NCBI RefSeq assembly: GCF_032854445.1
Contig: NC_088302.1
Span: 17,419,338 to 17,483,337 of the forward strand
Source: Liolophura sinensis
Taxonomy: Eukaryota; Mollusca; Polyplacophora; Chitonida; Chitonidae
DNA: 64,000 nucleotides
Reading direction: 5' to 3'
In this document: positions 47,401 through 58,428 of the stretch, piece after piece
How positions within the stretch are numbered: position 1 is the first letter of the stretch
How the letters are laid out: each line of letters begins with the position of its first letter
Made by a program: the position numbers and the translations under genes
The notes under the pieces: generated by a model
What the model was told of the DNA's origin: nothing
The model's database searches: none
Seen by the model: the letters and a program-made list of their open reading frames with translations, nothing else

Positions 47401-48155
47401 TATACTGGATTCTGTCGAATACATGTAGTTTTTAATATATAGCACATGTCGCATTGGCCTTTGTTCAGTAAAGCCATTTCATTGCTAACATATATCTTTT
47501 TACTTCAGGATGCTTTTGTCTTAGTATTGTATTTTACATAATATTAAAGCAGACAGCCTTTTAGCAGAAATGAATTTAGCAGATATGTGAAAACCTGACC
47601 CTCCTAGTAAAAATAAGTGACGGACTTCTTGGTGAAAAGGGGCATCCAGCCGAAGACCTTTTAACCTTTGACCTATTTCTTTGTACACCCACGTACCTTT
47701 ATGTGTTATTCGTTAATGTGTATTGGAACAGTTTTCTAAAACTGGATAATATATGAACACAAGGAAGTTAACTTTGTCTGTTATCTATGCTTCATGGCCA
47801 TTTGCCCAAATGGTTACCGGCTGGTCAAGAAACCAACGGTCAAATCCCTTGCTTATATAACAATTTACCAGGCATTTAATCAAGTCAACAGTTAAGTATA
47901 TTTCTAACAAAACCTATGGCGAAATCTGTGACCAAACCAACCGGCGGTCAAACTCGTGACCAATCCTGTTACAAAATCGCCACGTTAAAACAATGACCAC
48001 ACGCGTGGGAACATCAGTGATATGTAATTGAAATAGCTAATTCCTACGCGCTTGACCAAACCACTGATTAAACCAACTGCTGATCAAACCCATGACATAA
48101 TCTGCATCAGAATACGTGGTCAATCGTTAAGACTACACTACCCATACGACTGATT
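47401..48155. other. Unassigned; internal gaccaa-type motif
   Basis: 47,780-48,130 has many loosely spaced copies of a word like gaccaaacca, ggtcaaa or gatcaaaccc, perhaps a very degenerate tandem repeat of roughly 25-35 bp. No gene seen. Confidence 0.4.
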
Positions 48156-48268
48156 ACATGTATGTATATATGCATGTATGCATGTATGTATGTATGTATG
48201 TATGTATGCATGCATGTATGTATGTATGCATGCATGTATGTATGTATGTTTGTATGTATGTATGTTTG
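48156..48268. repeat. (TATG)n microsatellite
   Basis: About 110 bp of tatg with scattered catg variants. It sits at the 3' end of the minus-strand SINE-C, so it probably grew from the SINE tail. Two overlapping forward frames of tyrosine, methionine, cysteine and valine are artefacts of it. Confidence 0.95.
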
Positions 48269-48282
48269 GGTTTTCCATCACA

Positions 48283-48578
48283 TGACGACGAGGTGTCATT
48301 ACATGTATGCATATACACTGTGTCTTATTGTGGCAGGAGAGTCTATGTTACCAAAGTCCTGCCTCCACTGAAGTATCTTGCCGAAGACACCACACATGAC
48401 ACCCCAGCTAGTCACATGATACTGACACCGGGCCAAGGAGTCCCGCTTTCTTGATCCAACCTCTCAGTGCAGAGAGAGACGACAAGAAGTACTATATATA
48501 ATGGGTCGACCCAGGTTTGATCCCATGTCTCTCCACTTAGAGGCGAACGCTCTAACAATTAGGCCAGTGATGGGGTTG
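48283..48578 (-). mobile_element. SINE-C copy, full length
   Basis: From 3' to 5': tgtgtcttattgtggcagg, gaagtatcttgccgaagac, gacaccgggccaagg, then the antisense tRNA-like head, gggatcaaacctgggtcgac and ggcctaattgttagagcg (reverse complements at 48,505-48,570). A-box- and B-box-like segments are both present. Confidence 0.88.
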
Positions 48579-48664
48579 ATTGGTTTTATGTAGCCCGTTT
48601 AAATCTCTGAAAAAAAAAAGACAAACAACATCTCCAACTATCCAAAGAATAAAACGGAATCAGT

Positions 48665-48990
48665 TTTATGATGGATATGACATGATGGATTATTATTGCT
48701 CCTATTATATGCGCACAGGGCCACTCCAGCACGACATGACGTGAGGAATTACTATAAAGGGTTGCTGAGGTTTTCTGGTTGCAATTCTAAGTGATTTCAT
48801 GCTCTCTCAGCTACTTCCCGCGTGATGTTATAAAAGGCTCACCTGATACAATAAATGACTTTTCCGTGGACTAGATGCACTTGGCTACACATTGTTAAGG
48901 GTCGTGGGCTGAACGAGGCATTTGCACCTCGGGGGCATTCATAAGAAAAAGACAGAACCATAAGTCGCTTTTTCCTGAATTGGTTTCTAT
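48665..48990 (+). repeat. Old duplicated block N, copy 3
   Basis: gatggatatgacatgatg (48,669), cctattatatgcgcac (48,702), tttccgtggactagatg (48,867) match 37,900-38,100 and 44,064-44,280. It lies immediately left of the young duplication. Confidence 0.85.
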
Positions 48991-49186
48991 GAATTCGATG
49001 CAGCACTTTTCACTTTTTCTGCGAAACTCCAACAACAACAACAAACACTGGTCACGCACTTTCGTTGAAGACCTTTGCTCTTCAATCTTGGCGTGCAGGG
49101 CTGTACGTCACCCATGAAAGTTCGTCACTAACTTGTCAAAGGTCCAGATCGAGCCATACAAGTGGCTGTTATCGTACAAATAACAT

Positions 49187-49230
49187 TTCTTGAGTATGGC
49201 GTTATTCAATAATCTAATAAAAAAACAAAT
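49187..49230 (+). mobile_element. SINE-like tail at duplication edge
   Basis: atttcttgagtatggcgtta then caataatctaataaaa resembles the SINE-A tail (attcttgagtacggcgta, caccaatcaaataaa), but the 170 bp before it (cttcaatcttggcgtgc, atcgagccatacaagtgg) match neither SINE-A nor SINE-B. It may be a further SINE family. The paired copy is 55,605-55,648. Confidence 0.45.
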
Positions 49231-49829
49231 GATACATATGAGGCCAGATTAATATGCAAGAAGAAACATTATTTGTTGTAAATAGAAATGTAACTAATAT
49301 TCTTACACTTGAAAGACTGTTTATATGTGATCAGTATGTGACTGAAATGCTGGCCTTTGTTTAAATGGAGGAGATGAAAATCACAGATTCTGACAATGTT
49401 TTTAGAACTATAGTCATATTTTGTGGAATGTCTAAATTTAGTCCTAACCGTTTCACATACATGGATATTAGTGCGCGTCTCATTTACATACTTGTCTTAT
49501 CTTTAAACCATCTAAAACCGTTCAAAATATATTATGGGTTACTAGTAAATAGAATATAGATTCCATTCCATCAAATTATTAAATTCGTGATGTAATTGTC
49601 ATGAAGGAGCGCTTAACTTGCTACTTAATAAGCATGTCCAGGAATACATGAATACAGCCCTAACTGAGGTAAACTGACACACTGGACACCATACGTCAAG
49701 TGTGACCATTAACACACGGTCATCACTGCTCTGATTTATCTCACGATTGCTGTCGTCTTTTATATCCAGGTTATCAGGAAGATCAAAGATAATGTCATGC
49801 TATGATCTTTTAATTTCCATGACGATTAT

Positions 49830-49893
49830 GCGGAATGGTCGATCTGTCAGTTGGTAATTGGGCGAGTATATCTGTATGTCCATCCCATTCCGC
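49830..49893 (+). repeat. Hairpin-bearing repeat, copy 2
   Basis: gcggaatgg (49,830-49,838) and its exact complement ccattccgc (49,885-49,893) bound a 46-base loop. The paired copy is at 56,341-56,404 and an older one at 39,333-39,396. Confidence 0.8.
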
Positions 49894-50559
49894 CAAGGAC
49901 GGCCACAGTATGGTTTCCCCACTATAGTTACGTGACTGCCGATTAGAGGCTAGCAATTATAGTATTTCACAAAGAAAGAAGAAACAGTCAACCATTTAAC
50001 ATTTGTACATCCAACGGTGCAGTATTGCTCGCCTACAAGGAGGCATTTCCATCTGTCTCGTAACCAATAATTACTCAAATAAAATATTTGTTCAATTTAG
50101 ATTAATCGCACTGGTCTAATGGTTTACTTGTACATGACACAGTCGGATAAAATCTCTTAGTTTTGCCGTTTTGCTTTACTGGTAATGACGTAGACCTTAG
50201 GCTTCTGGGTTTGGCTTGGCCATAAAACATCCTCACGATTTCTTTTTATTACCTCAAGCTAACGGCCATTTACACCAGACGCACACTTACCTTTTCCCTT
50301 TTTTAAAAGGTTGTTTCACTGGGTTTCACTTCCTATCGCAATAAACACAGTTGCTAACAAGTCATACAGTAATTATGGCTTCGTCTTGACCTTTTTACGA
50401 CGTTAAACACAAATAGAATACTGTACCTCGTATATATGTGTATTTTAGACAATGGTCGTTGTGGGAAAGAAAACGTATTCTGACGTTCAGAGCAAATCTC
50501 GGCACTGTCGACACGGCGAAGTGTGGTGTAATACTTCATCAGAAAATCTGACTGTAGAG

Positions 50560-50800
50560 TTAAATTTATTTGTTTGATTGAATATTTTACTTATACGACG
50601 GCTAGCATTACGGTGTGAGGAAACTGGACAGAGCCAGCTGAAACCCACGGGTGGGTGTGAGTGAGTGAGTGCGTGCTTAGGATTTAACTTCGTAAAAGTC
50701 ATATGACGACGAAGTGATCCTTAGGGTGCATGTAATGTACCTTCTTGTTGCAAGACGGATATCCATCGCTCTTTTATCTAGTGTTGCTTCACTGAGTATA
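50560..50800 (-). mobile_element. Deleted SINE-A/SINE-B remnant in copy 1
   Basis: SINE-A tail and body (ttatacgacggctagcatta, then aaactggacagagcc) stop at cacgg near 50,650 and run straight into SINE-B tail sequence (tgagtgagtgagtgcgtgc, catatgacgacgaag). SINE-B then stops at ttgcttcactgagta (50,800) and joins acaatttagcg. In copy 2 the same site holds the fuller nested structure, so copy 1 has lost pieces at both joints. Confidence 0.85.
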
Positions 50801-51310
50801 CAATTTAGCGTTAACAAAAATTCAGATGAATACATACATAACAATAAAAACAGAAATACGACATAAATAAACAACAACGATAAATCACGTTGTGGCCCCT
50901 GCATAATAAGCAAAAAACTTAATAAAAGACGAAACATGTTACTTTTTATATTTATCCTTGTTCCGTTTGTAGGCCTACTCGCTATCAGTTAACGGTCTGT
51001 TGGAGGTTTTGTGATTGGTGCCATCAGAAAATCCTCTGTGACTATTGACAGTTCTTGTGACCGCAGCTTACATAAAATCCATAGTGATTATTACTGTAGT
51101 TCATGTCAGAGCATGTCTTTAAGCTTTTACTTTTTTTGTCCGATGGAGTACGAGTTGATATTCTGCCTGCTTGAATCTTTTGTGCCTGGGTTATTCTCTC
51201 ATCAGCGTCGTAATGTAAACATAATAATGTGCGAGCAGCTGTTGGGGAATGGGTAAAATTCAAACAACAGGAGAAGCGTTTTTCAAGAACTGAACGCTTT
51301 TGAAGGGTGT

Positions 51311-51690
51311 GAGATAATAATTAATTATTCATGGCTTCTTAAAGAAGCGATGATTCTCAGCATGTCATTAACGATTCAAATAGCTCAAATTGCCATGAAT
51401 TTCTCACAGAATGGATCCAATTTAGGTGATTGGAGGAAATTCTTTGTATTATATCAGCTATTCTCGGGCAGAGTGTATTGAACATAATGAATTACGAGAA
51501 AACGAGCTGGAAAAAAAGACCGCCGTGTTGTCAACGTGGAAAATATGCGCTGGGATAATTATGATTCCAGAGCTCTTACACGAACCGCTGAAATATGCAT
51601 TTTTCTGCCTGAAGTTAATGAAGATAATGGCGCGAACACCTGCGCAAAGACACCGATATTAATTAGCCTGTCAACTGTTCATTTCTCTTA
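51311..51690 (+). other. Nearly invariant segment, copy 1
   Basis: Against 60,042-60,421 I count one substitution (A at 51,534 versus T). It is dense in TAAT cores: a perfect 14-bp palindrome aataattaattatt (51,316-51,329), a hairpin gcttcttaaagaagc (51,334-51,348), taattatgattcc and atatgcat. A 78-codon frame from a GTG at 51,426 is open in both copies but lacks an ATG. The look is of a regulatory element with homeodomain-type sites. Confidence 0.45.
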
Positions 51691-51939
51691 CACCAGCTAA
51701 CAGCCATATTCACTCAAGCGATATTGTTATCAACGCGTCCTGCTTAAACTCCTCCCCTTAGTTTTCCTTATTCGTATTTCTGGGATAGGCTTCGTTATAC
51801 GATAGCCTGATGTATATTGAGCAAAATAGGCTTGCAGCAGCGACTTTCCGTCCTTTGTATTTCTAAAGCAGGCTTCTCTACAACGGCATTTAGACAGACT
51901 GTGGCATTTAACGGTATGCTGTGTATTCCTGACACCCCG

Positions 51940-52003
51940 GCTTCCACCACCCAGAGGAGAAATTCTCTAGCATGAATCTAAACACCAATCAAATAAATAA
52001 ATG
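51940..52003 (+). mobile_element. Eroded SINE-A tail
   Basis: ccccggcttccaccaccc and ctaaacaccaatcaaataaa keep the order of SINE-A's last part; the middle is unrecognisable. The same scrap is at 60,671-60,734. Confidence 0.5.
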
Positions 52004-52119
52004 ATTAAAACTAAGCTGATATCAACCGTAGGTTTTCGTCTTTTATCTGGAACGTCACACTGAATACGTGATAGGTGCAAACTAAGGTGACAACAGGGAT
52101 GGACTTCTCACCTAGGCTA

Positions 52120-53088
52120 CTATGCGTGACATACTGGATATCCCACTTTTGACTACTACAACCACACAGTGTGACATACTGAATATCCTACTTTTGAGTA
52201 CTACCACTACTCTGCATGAAATTATGGATATCTTTCTATTGACTACCACCACTACTCTACGTGACAAATTTGGACATCCTAATTTTGACCACCACCATTT
52301 CTGTGGATGATATACTGGGTTTCCTCCTTTTAACTACTACATATACCACTACTCTGCGTGACATACTGGATATTCTACTTTTGACTACGATCAATCCACG
52401 GTGTGACATATTGGATATCCTCCTTTTGACTACTATAAATCCACGGTGTGACATACTGAATATCCTACTTTTGATCACTATCAATCCACGGTGTGACATA
52501 CTGGATATCCTACTTTTGACTACTATCAATCCACGGTGTGACATATTGGATATCCTCCTTTTGACTAGTATCACTACTCTGCTTAACATACTGGATATGT
52601 TACTTTTGATTTCTATCAATCCACGGTGTGACATATTGGATATCCTCCTTTTGACTAGTATCACTACTTTGTGTGACATACTGGATATCCTCCTTTTGAC
52701 TACTATCACTACTCTGCCTGACACACTACTGGATATATTACTTTTGACTACTATCAATCCACAGTGTGACATATTGGATATCCTCCTTTTGACTAGTATC
52801 ACTACTCTGCTTGACATACTGGATATGCTACTTTTTATTACTATCACTACACGGTGTGACATACCGGATATCCTCCTTTTGACTAGTATCACCACTCTGC
52901 GTGACATACTGGATATCCTACTTTTGATAACACCACTACTCTGCGTGACATATTGACTACTACCACTACTCTGCGTGACATACTGGATACCCTACTTTTG
53001 ACTACACCACAACTTTACGTGACATATTGACTACTACCACTACTCTGCGTGACATATTGGATATCCTACTTTGACTACTAAAAATAAT
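52120..53088. repeat. 45-bp minisatellite, copy 1
   Basis: About 20 units with a core like gtgacatactggatatcc, tacttttgactacta and a variable part (tcaatccacggt or ccactactctgc). Because 45 is divisible by three, one frame on each strand stays open: 231 codons forward (52,261-52,956; repeat DILDILLLTTITT) and 216 reverse (52,257-52,907). Simultaneous openness on both strands points to non-coding repeat rather than a gene. Confidence 0.96.
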
Positions 53089-55205
53089 ATATAACGCAAT
53101 ACCAGGAGGTATTTGAACCATTGATCATAGGGATAAAATAATGATTTTCTACCAGTACATATCTATTGTATTCTAAAAAATTTTTTTTTATCTTCAAATG
53201 CCTTTATGACTGCGGCAGTGAAACCCGTCGTTTAAAAGGCACCTTCAACAGATCAAGGGTTGTTATTAATCTACCCTAACACAATCGACACAATTCCGCC
53301 CTCTGTTATGAGGGAGAGCCTATGTTTTGGGATAGCCAATGTTTAAAACACAAATTCTTAACAGCCCGCCTGAACAGACAGCAAGTTTCCTCAGAATTAC
53401 TTAGAATTTAATAAATTACTTACTAGAACCAAGCAAAATCAGTGATGTAAAACGTCCGGTTAGTAGCATGAATATGATCTTCAGTTGTGATCATCTACCT
53501 TTTTTCTATACTATTTTTCTAAGACTTGAAGTCTAAATTACTTTGATGAAAGAGTTATTTGTGGCTGTTGACCACGCATTAAAACAAAAGGAATAAATAA
53601 AAACTAAATATTTTTCCTGTTAGGTGTAGCTTTTAGAGGTCTTTGAAGCGTATAGTTCCAATATCCTGCGTTCATGCAACAGTTTGTTACTTAATCTGAC
53701 ATATGACAGCAAACATAACGTAATTCTTTGTTGGTATTTCCTTTGTCAGACAAAAATCGGTGGTGGTCCACACAGGCCGACTGGCGCCGGAGATCATAAA
53801 GCAGTACGTTATCGAACGATTTCAATCTGTACTTGCGTAATATTCATTTTTCCACTGGGAATTCAACACAAATGGTATACAAACTAGTGATGGTTATTCA
53901 CTTCGTTAATTGAAACCGAAATCAATGACAGAATATTTATCACTACAATATATTACTCCATCGAGACACAGGTATCCATTACATGCTCTACCAAACAGTA
54001 CATCGGCGCCGACCAGGATAGATGCTTCATACCGCCACAGTGACTGGCAAATATGACTTGTCATCATTATACAGGAACAGCCCTATGGTCGTTGTTGTTG
54101 TTCTACAGATTTGTGTTAGATCTTGGCCATGGTTTGCATTTTTGAAAAGCTCATGCGCTGCAGCCTGTGTTACTGGTCATTTGTTGTTTTACTCTGCTGA
54201 CATTTAGCATAACATAAGAATCCTACAGGAAAAACAAAATGGGTAGAAAGCATTTCAGACCTGACAGCCAATCATTAGTTCTATGAGAAAGGCCCTTATT
54301 TAATTGCTTATTCGAATTAAGCATTGTTTTTGCAGCAGCCATTTGAACTCTGGTGGGGCCAGAACATCTTTGAAAAGTGTTGAAACATTAATACCCAATA
54401 AAAACTGTTGAGATAAATTTAACTCTTCTAAGTGCTGTCACTCTTTGTGATTTTTACAGTGTTTAAGGTAATGCTTTAGTTTTAAGAGAGTAGGGTTTTT
54501 GTTTAACTTTTCATGCAAATACTAAGCAAATTAAATGTGCCCTATATAACCAGTTCTACATTTGTCTACGCTTTAGTTGACATTTACAGTCAAAGTTTCC
54601 ATTCAATTCCATAGGTTTGCATTATGATTCTATGTTGGTTTAGAAACTCCAAGCAGCTTGGCAACTGGTATACTTATGAAATCGTGAGATTTAAGTTATC
54701 AGTTTCGTTTTTCAGTTAAGAAAAAGGTTTACATGATAGACAGGAAGTTGGCGGCATATCTCTTGGCCACAACAACACACCAGAAAGCCTTGAGACAAGA
54801 CATCAGACTAATATAAAAAAATGACCAGGACAAACGGTCATTGCATTAAAAACGACAACTTAAAGGGTTAACGGGATAAACGATAACATGGTAAAAACGA
54901 GTTCCATCAGTTGTCTTTGAAATGCATGGAAAAAGGGGAACACTGTATGTATGTCGGAAAACCATTGTGTCCTCCGGATGACTCCGCCCCCGAGGCCTTC
55001 AACAATGTGGATTGCCTGCAGCCCTCTTAACCTTTGCTCTTATCCCAAACCGCTTGGTGTTACTGTCTAAGTTAATTAGACAGAAAATACAGTTAAGCGT
55101 GTGCTGTTAAACCAGGCAACCACAGACAGAAGAATGTCTGCTATTTGGACCGTTCAATGCACAGAAGGTTTAATGGAGCATTGCTTTTCACCTCTTTAAA
55201 AGCGG
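53089..55205. other. Non-coding part of duplication copy 1
   Basis: Unique AT-rich DNA, recurring at 61,890-64,000 with roughly 1% difference. The short frames at 53,684-53,887 and 54,022-54,207 recur too, but only because the DNA is duplicated; they show no motif. Confidence 0.6.
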
Positions 55206-57033
55206 GTTTGTAGTCGTTTTGTCGACTCGTCGTCTACAGATCATAATTTGGATTCAAAGTGTTAATTGTTAGGTTTGTTTGTTTAGACTTGTCTTCTCTT
55301 GCGTCTAGTTTAGGTTAGATAATACTCAGTTCTAGTTGTATATTCCCGTTCCACTCTGTTTATGGGACATGTTTTTTTACTTATGGCCGTATGTTGCATG
55401 TCCAAGACGTTTTTTTCTTTCAAGCGGAACATGGCTCAGTGATATTTTGCGAAACTCCAACAACAACACACGCTGTGCAAGGACTTCCGTTGAAGGCCTC
55501 TGCTCTTCAGTCTTGGCGTGCGGGGCTGTACGTGACTCATGAAAGTTCGTCACCAAAGTTCCAGATCGAGCCATACAAGTGGCTGTTATCGTACAAATGA
55601 CATTTCTTGAACATGGCGTTATTCAATAATCAAATAAACAAACAAATGATACATATGGGACCAGTGAACATTTATACAGAGTAATATGCAAGAAGAAACA
55701 TTATTTGTTGTAAATAGAAATGTAACTAATATTCTTACACTTCAAATGCTATTGATATGTAACTGAAATGCTGGCCTTTGTTTAAATGGAGGGTATGCAG
55801 CAATTATTTAGTAGTATAACGCCACAGAAAGGGTACCATTTTCTACTAAATCTTTACCACAAAATTACATGTTCATAGAAATCACACAGTCTGTCATTGT
55901 TTTCTAGAACTATAAACATGAGGAATGTACGAATTCAGTCCCAACCATTTCACATGTGTAGATATTAGTGCGCATCTTATTCACATACATCTCAAAACAA
56001 GCAGATCTCGTCTTATCTTTAAACCATCTAAAACCGTTCAAAATATAGCATGGGATAAATAGAATATAGATTCCATTCCATCAAATTATTAAATTCGTGA
56101 TTGTAATTGTCATGAAGGGGCGCTTAACTTGTTACTTAATAAGCATGTCCAGGAATACATGAATACAGCCCTAACTGAGGTAAACTGACACACTGGACAC
56201 CATACGTCAAGTGTGACCATTATCACACGGTCATCGCTGCTCTGATTTATCTCACGATTGCTGTCGTCTTTTATATCCAGGTTATCAGGAAGATCAAAGA
56301 TAATGTCATGCTATGATCTTTTAATTTCCATGACGATTATGCGGAATGGTCGATCTGTCAGTTGGTAATTGGGTGAGTATATCTGTATGTCCATCCCATT
56401 CCGCCAAGGACGGCCACAGTATGGTTTCCCCACTATAGTTACGTGACTGCCGATTAGAGGCTAGCAATTATAGTATTTCACAAAGAAAGAAGAAACAGTC
56501 AACCATTTAACATTTGTACATCCAAGGGCACAGTACTCAAATAAAATATTTGTTTAATTTAGATTAATCAGACTGGCGAGTCTAATGATTTATTTGCATA
56601 TGACACAGTGGGATAAAATCGGCGTCTCTTAGTTTTGCCGTTTTACTTTACTGGAAATAACGCAGCCCTTAGGCCTCTTTGTTTGGCTTGGCCATAAAAC
56701 ATCCTTACGATTTCTTTTTATTACCTCAAGCTAACGGCCATTTACACCAGACGCACACTTACCTTTTTCATGTCTCTTTTTATAAGGTTGTGTTCCACTT
56801 CCTATCGCAATAAACACAGTTGCTAACAAGTCATACAGTAATTATAGGGCTTCGTCTTGGCCTTTTACGACGTTAAACACAAAGAGTTTACTGTACCTCG
56901 TATATATATGTGTATTTTAGACAATGGTCGTTGTGGGAAAGAAAATGTATTCTGACGTTCAGAGCAAATCTCGGCACTGTCGACACCACCAGGCGTGGTG
57001 TAATACTTCATCAGAAAGTCTTATTGTTGAGTT

Positions 57034-57202
57034 AAATTTATTTATTTGATTGAATATTTCACTTATACGACGGCTAGCATTACGGTGTGAGGAAACCGGA
57101 CAGAGCCAGCTGAAACCCACGGCCACCCGCTGATTGCTGTAAGACCGTCCCACGTACGGCCGGATAGGAAGCCACCTTAAGCTGGACTTGATCGCATGGG
57201 TG
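57034..57202 (-). mobile_element. SINE-A, low-coordinate half, interrupted
   Basis: Tail and body in antisense (ttatacgacggctagcatta, cccacggccacccgctg, cccacgtacggccgg, agctggacttgatcgcatgg). After the inserted SINE-B the same element resumes at 58,530 with cttctgggtcattgagc and gctggcacgctaacc, which is its head. The body tail lacks the usual gtacggcgtaaaac words. Confidence 0.85.
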
Positions 57203-57466
57203 AGAGTGAGTGAGTGCTTAGGGTTTAACGTCGTACTTAACAATTTTTGAGTCATATGACGACGAAGGGGTCCATAGAGTGCAAGTAATGCGCCTTTTTG
57301 TTGCAGCACCGATTTCCCCCGCTCTTTTATCTAGTTCTGCTTCACTGAAACGACTTACCAAAGGCAAGTAAGGTGCCCCACCCGAGCCATTATACCCATA
57401 CGAACCAATCAGTCGTTGCACTATCCCTTTAATGCTGAACGCCAAGGGATGAACTTCCTCTTTTAA

Positions 57467-58428
57467 AGGATTAGAGTCCAGATTGGCTATTTATTCATAA
57501 TTAGCAACACCTGTATATATTGTTAATTTGAGTTTTAAAAAATATTGAAAAAATGTACATTAATTTGAGGGCTGTGGCGTTAAAATCACTAGATAATGAG
57601 GCTTGGTTTGTGCATTTTTCCCGCCAACATTGGGTAGTCTCCGCAGAATGACGTCATACAAGCCCAACCGTTACGAGCTGTCCTAGCTTCGTCATTTAGT
57701 TCAGTGCAGTGTAACAATTTCCACAAGGACACCTGCACACAGTGGTTATAAAATACTATTGTTAAACTGAACTGAAAACTGATACATAGCAAATCTTTGT
57801 ACACTAACGTAGATGTCTTCATCGCACATGTATTTATATTGCACACGACTATACGCATAGGTTGTTCCCATTGCCGACAATATCGGGAATAGAATGATAT
57901 TTGTCTGACGAGGACAGAAGGAAAGAATACTAAATATTCAATCTGATATGCACACGAAAATGTAGGCCTACGGTATACCACGGGATAAAGCTTTAGCTTA
58001 GCATTCGCAGTGCGGCTGGAAATGCCTGAGTAAAGATCAAATTGCACGTCTGCAAAGTATAGTCTATACATAATCTGGCTAGAGATGTCAGTGTCATAAA
58101 TCGGAACTTTAATGTCGTCCACTATGGGCTGAAATTGACACGGCTGTATATTTCCTTCTGTGAGGCTAGAATCCATCTCGAAAATGACATGATTTTGATA
58201 CGAATTTCCACGTTATACAGGCCAGCTAGACATGGGTTCGCCATCTATGACTTCCCCGCTGAGCTTTACCGGGCGGCCGGCTGAAGATCGGTTAGGGTTG
58301 TAAATCTGTTGTTTGGGTGAACGTTAATTCATAATTGCGTTACTCAGAGTTCCTTCCGGTACCATACTGTTTAAACAGATTATAATCTTTATAATTAGGA
58401 CAAGGAGCTAAATCTGGACAATAATCCT
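57467..58428. mobile_element. TTAA-flanked DNA transposon, 962 bp
   Basis: Bounded by TTAA at 57,463-57,466 and 58,429-58,432. The left end aggattagagtccagatt and the reverse complement of the right end, aggattattgtccagatt, match at 16 of 18 positions. The SINE-B at 36 kb has ctttaaaagagg at the corresponding place, so TTAA was the target. TTAA targets are known for piggyBac and Kolobok superfamilies. The AGG terminus looks more like Kolobok than piggyBac, which usually begins CCC, but no transposase is present. Confidence 0.85.
57589..58176 (-). CDS. 195-codon ORF inside the TTAA element
   Basis: ATG-initiated antisense frame, the longest non-repeat ORF here. Residues 1-70 look protein-like (MDSSLTEGNIQPCQFQPIVD, then YDTDISSQIMYRLYF). 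The IQPCQFQP part recalls the IQPYxFEP start of many uncharacterised invertebrate proteins, from memory and unverified. After residue 66, near cccgtg|gtatac, the sequence looks less protein-like, so this may be one exon plus read-through intron. It may be a captured host exon or a remnant of the element's own gene. Confidence 0.4.
   Translation of the reverse strand: MDSSLTEGNIQPCQFQPIVDDIKVPIYDTDISSQIMYRLYFADVQFDLYSGISSRTANAKLKLYPVVYRRPTFSCAYQIEYLVFFPSVLVRQISFYSRYCRQWEQPMRIVVCNINTCAMKTSTLVYKDLLCISFQFSLTIVFYNHCVQVSLWKLLHCTELNDEARTARNGWACMTSFCGDYPMLAGKMHKPSLII

Larger units (their letters stand above)
49018..55446 (+). repeat. Young tandem duplication, copy 1
   Basis: Starts at tgcgaaactccaacaacaac, the same words that open copy 2 at 55,447. 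Everything to about 55,205 recurs in order in copy 2. From 51.0 to 55.2 kb the copies differ by roughly one base in a hundred plus small indels; 49.0-50.9 kb is patchier. Offsets are 8,731 at 51,426; 8,731 at 52,261; 8,793 at 53,684. The segment 55,206-55,446 is not tested because copy 2 leaves the window. Confidence 0.93.

Noticed and set aside
48158-48454. 98-codon ORF rich in Tyr, Met, Cys and Val
   Set aside because: Translation of the (TATG)n microsatellite and the SINE-C behind it.
51426-51662. 78-codon ORF kept in both duplication copies
   Set aside because: It begins at GTG, lacks an ATG, and its conservation is explained by the whole surrounding 380 bp being nearly invariant.
52261-52956. 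Long forward ORF of 231 codons (and the 246-codon one at 60,992)
   Set aside because: It is the 45-bp minisatellite read in a stop-free frame; the opposite strand is equally open and no start or splice context fits.
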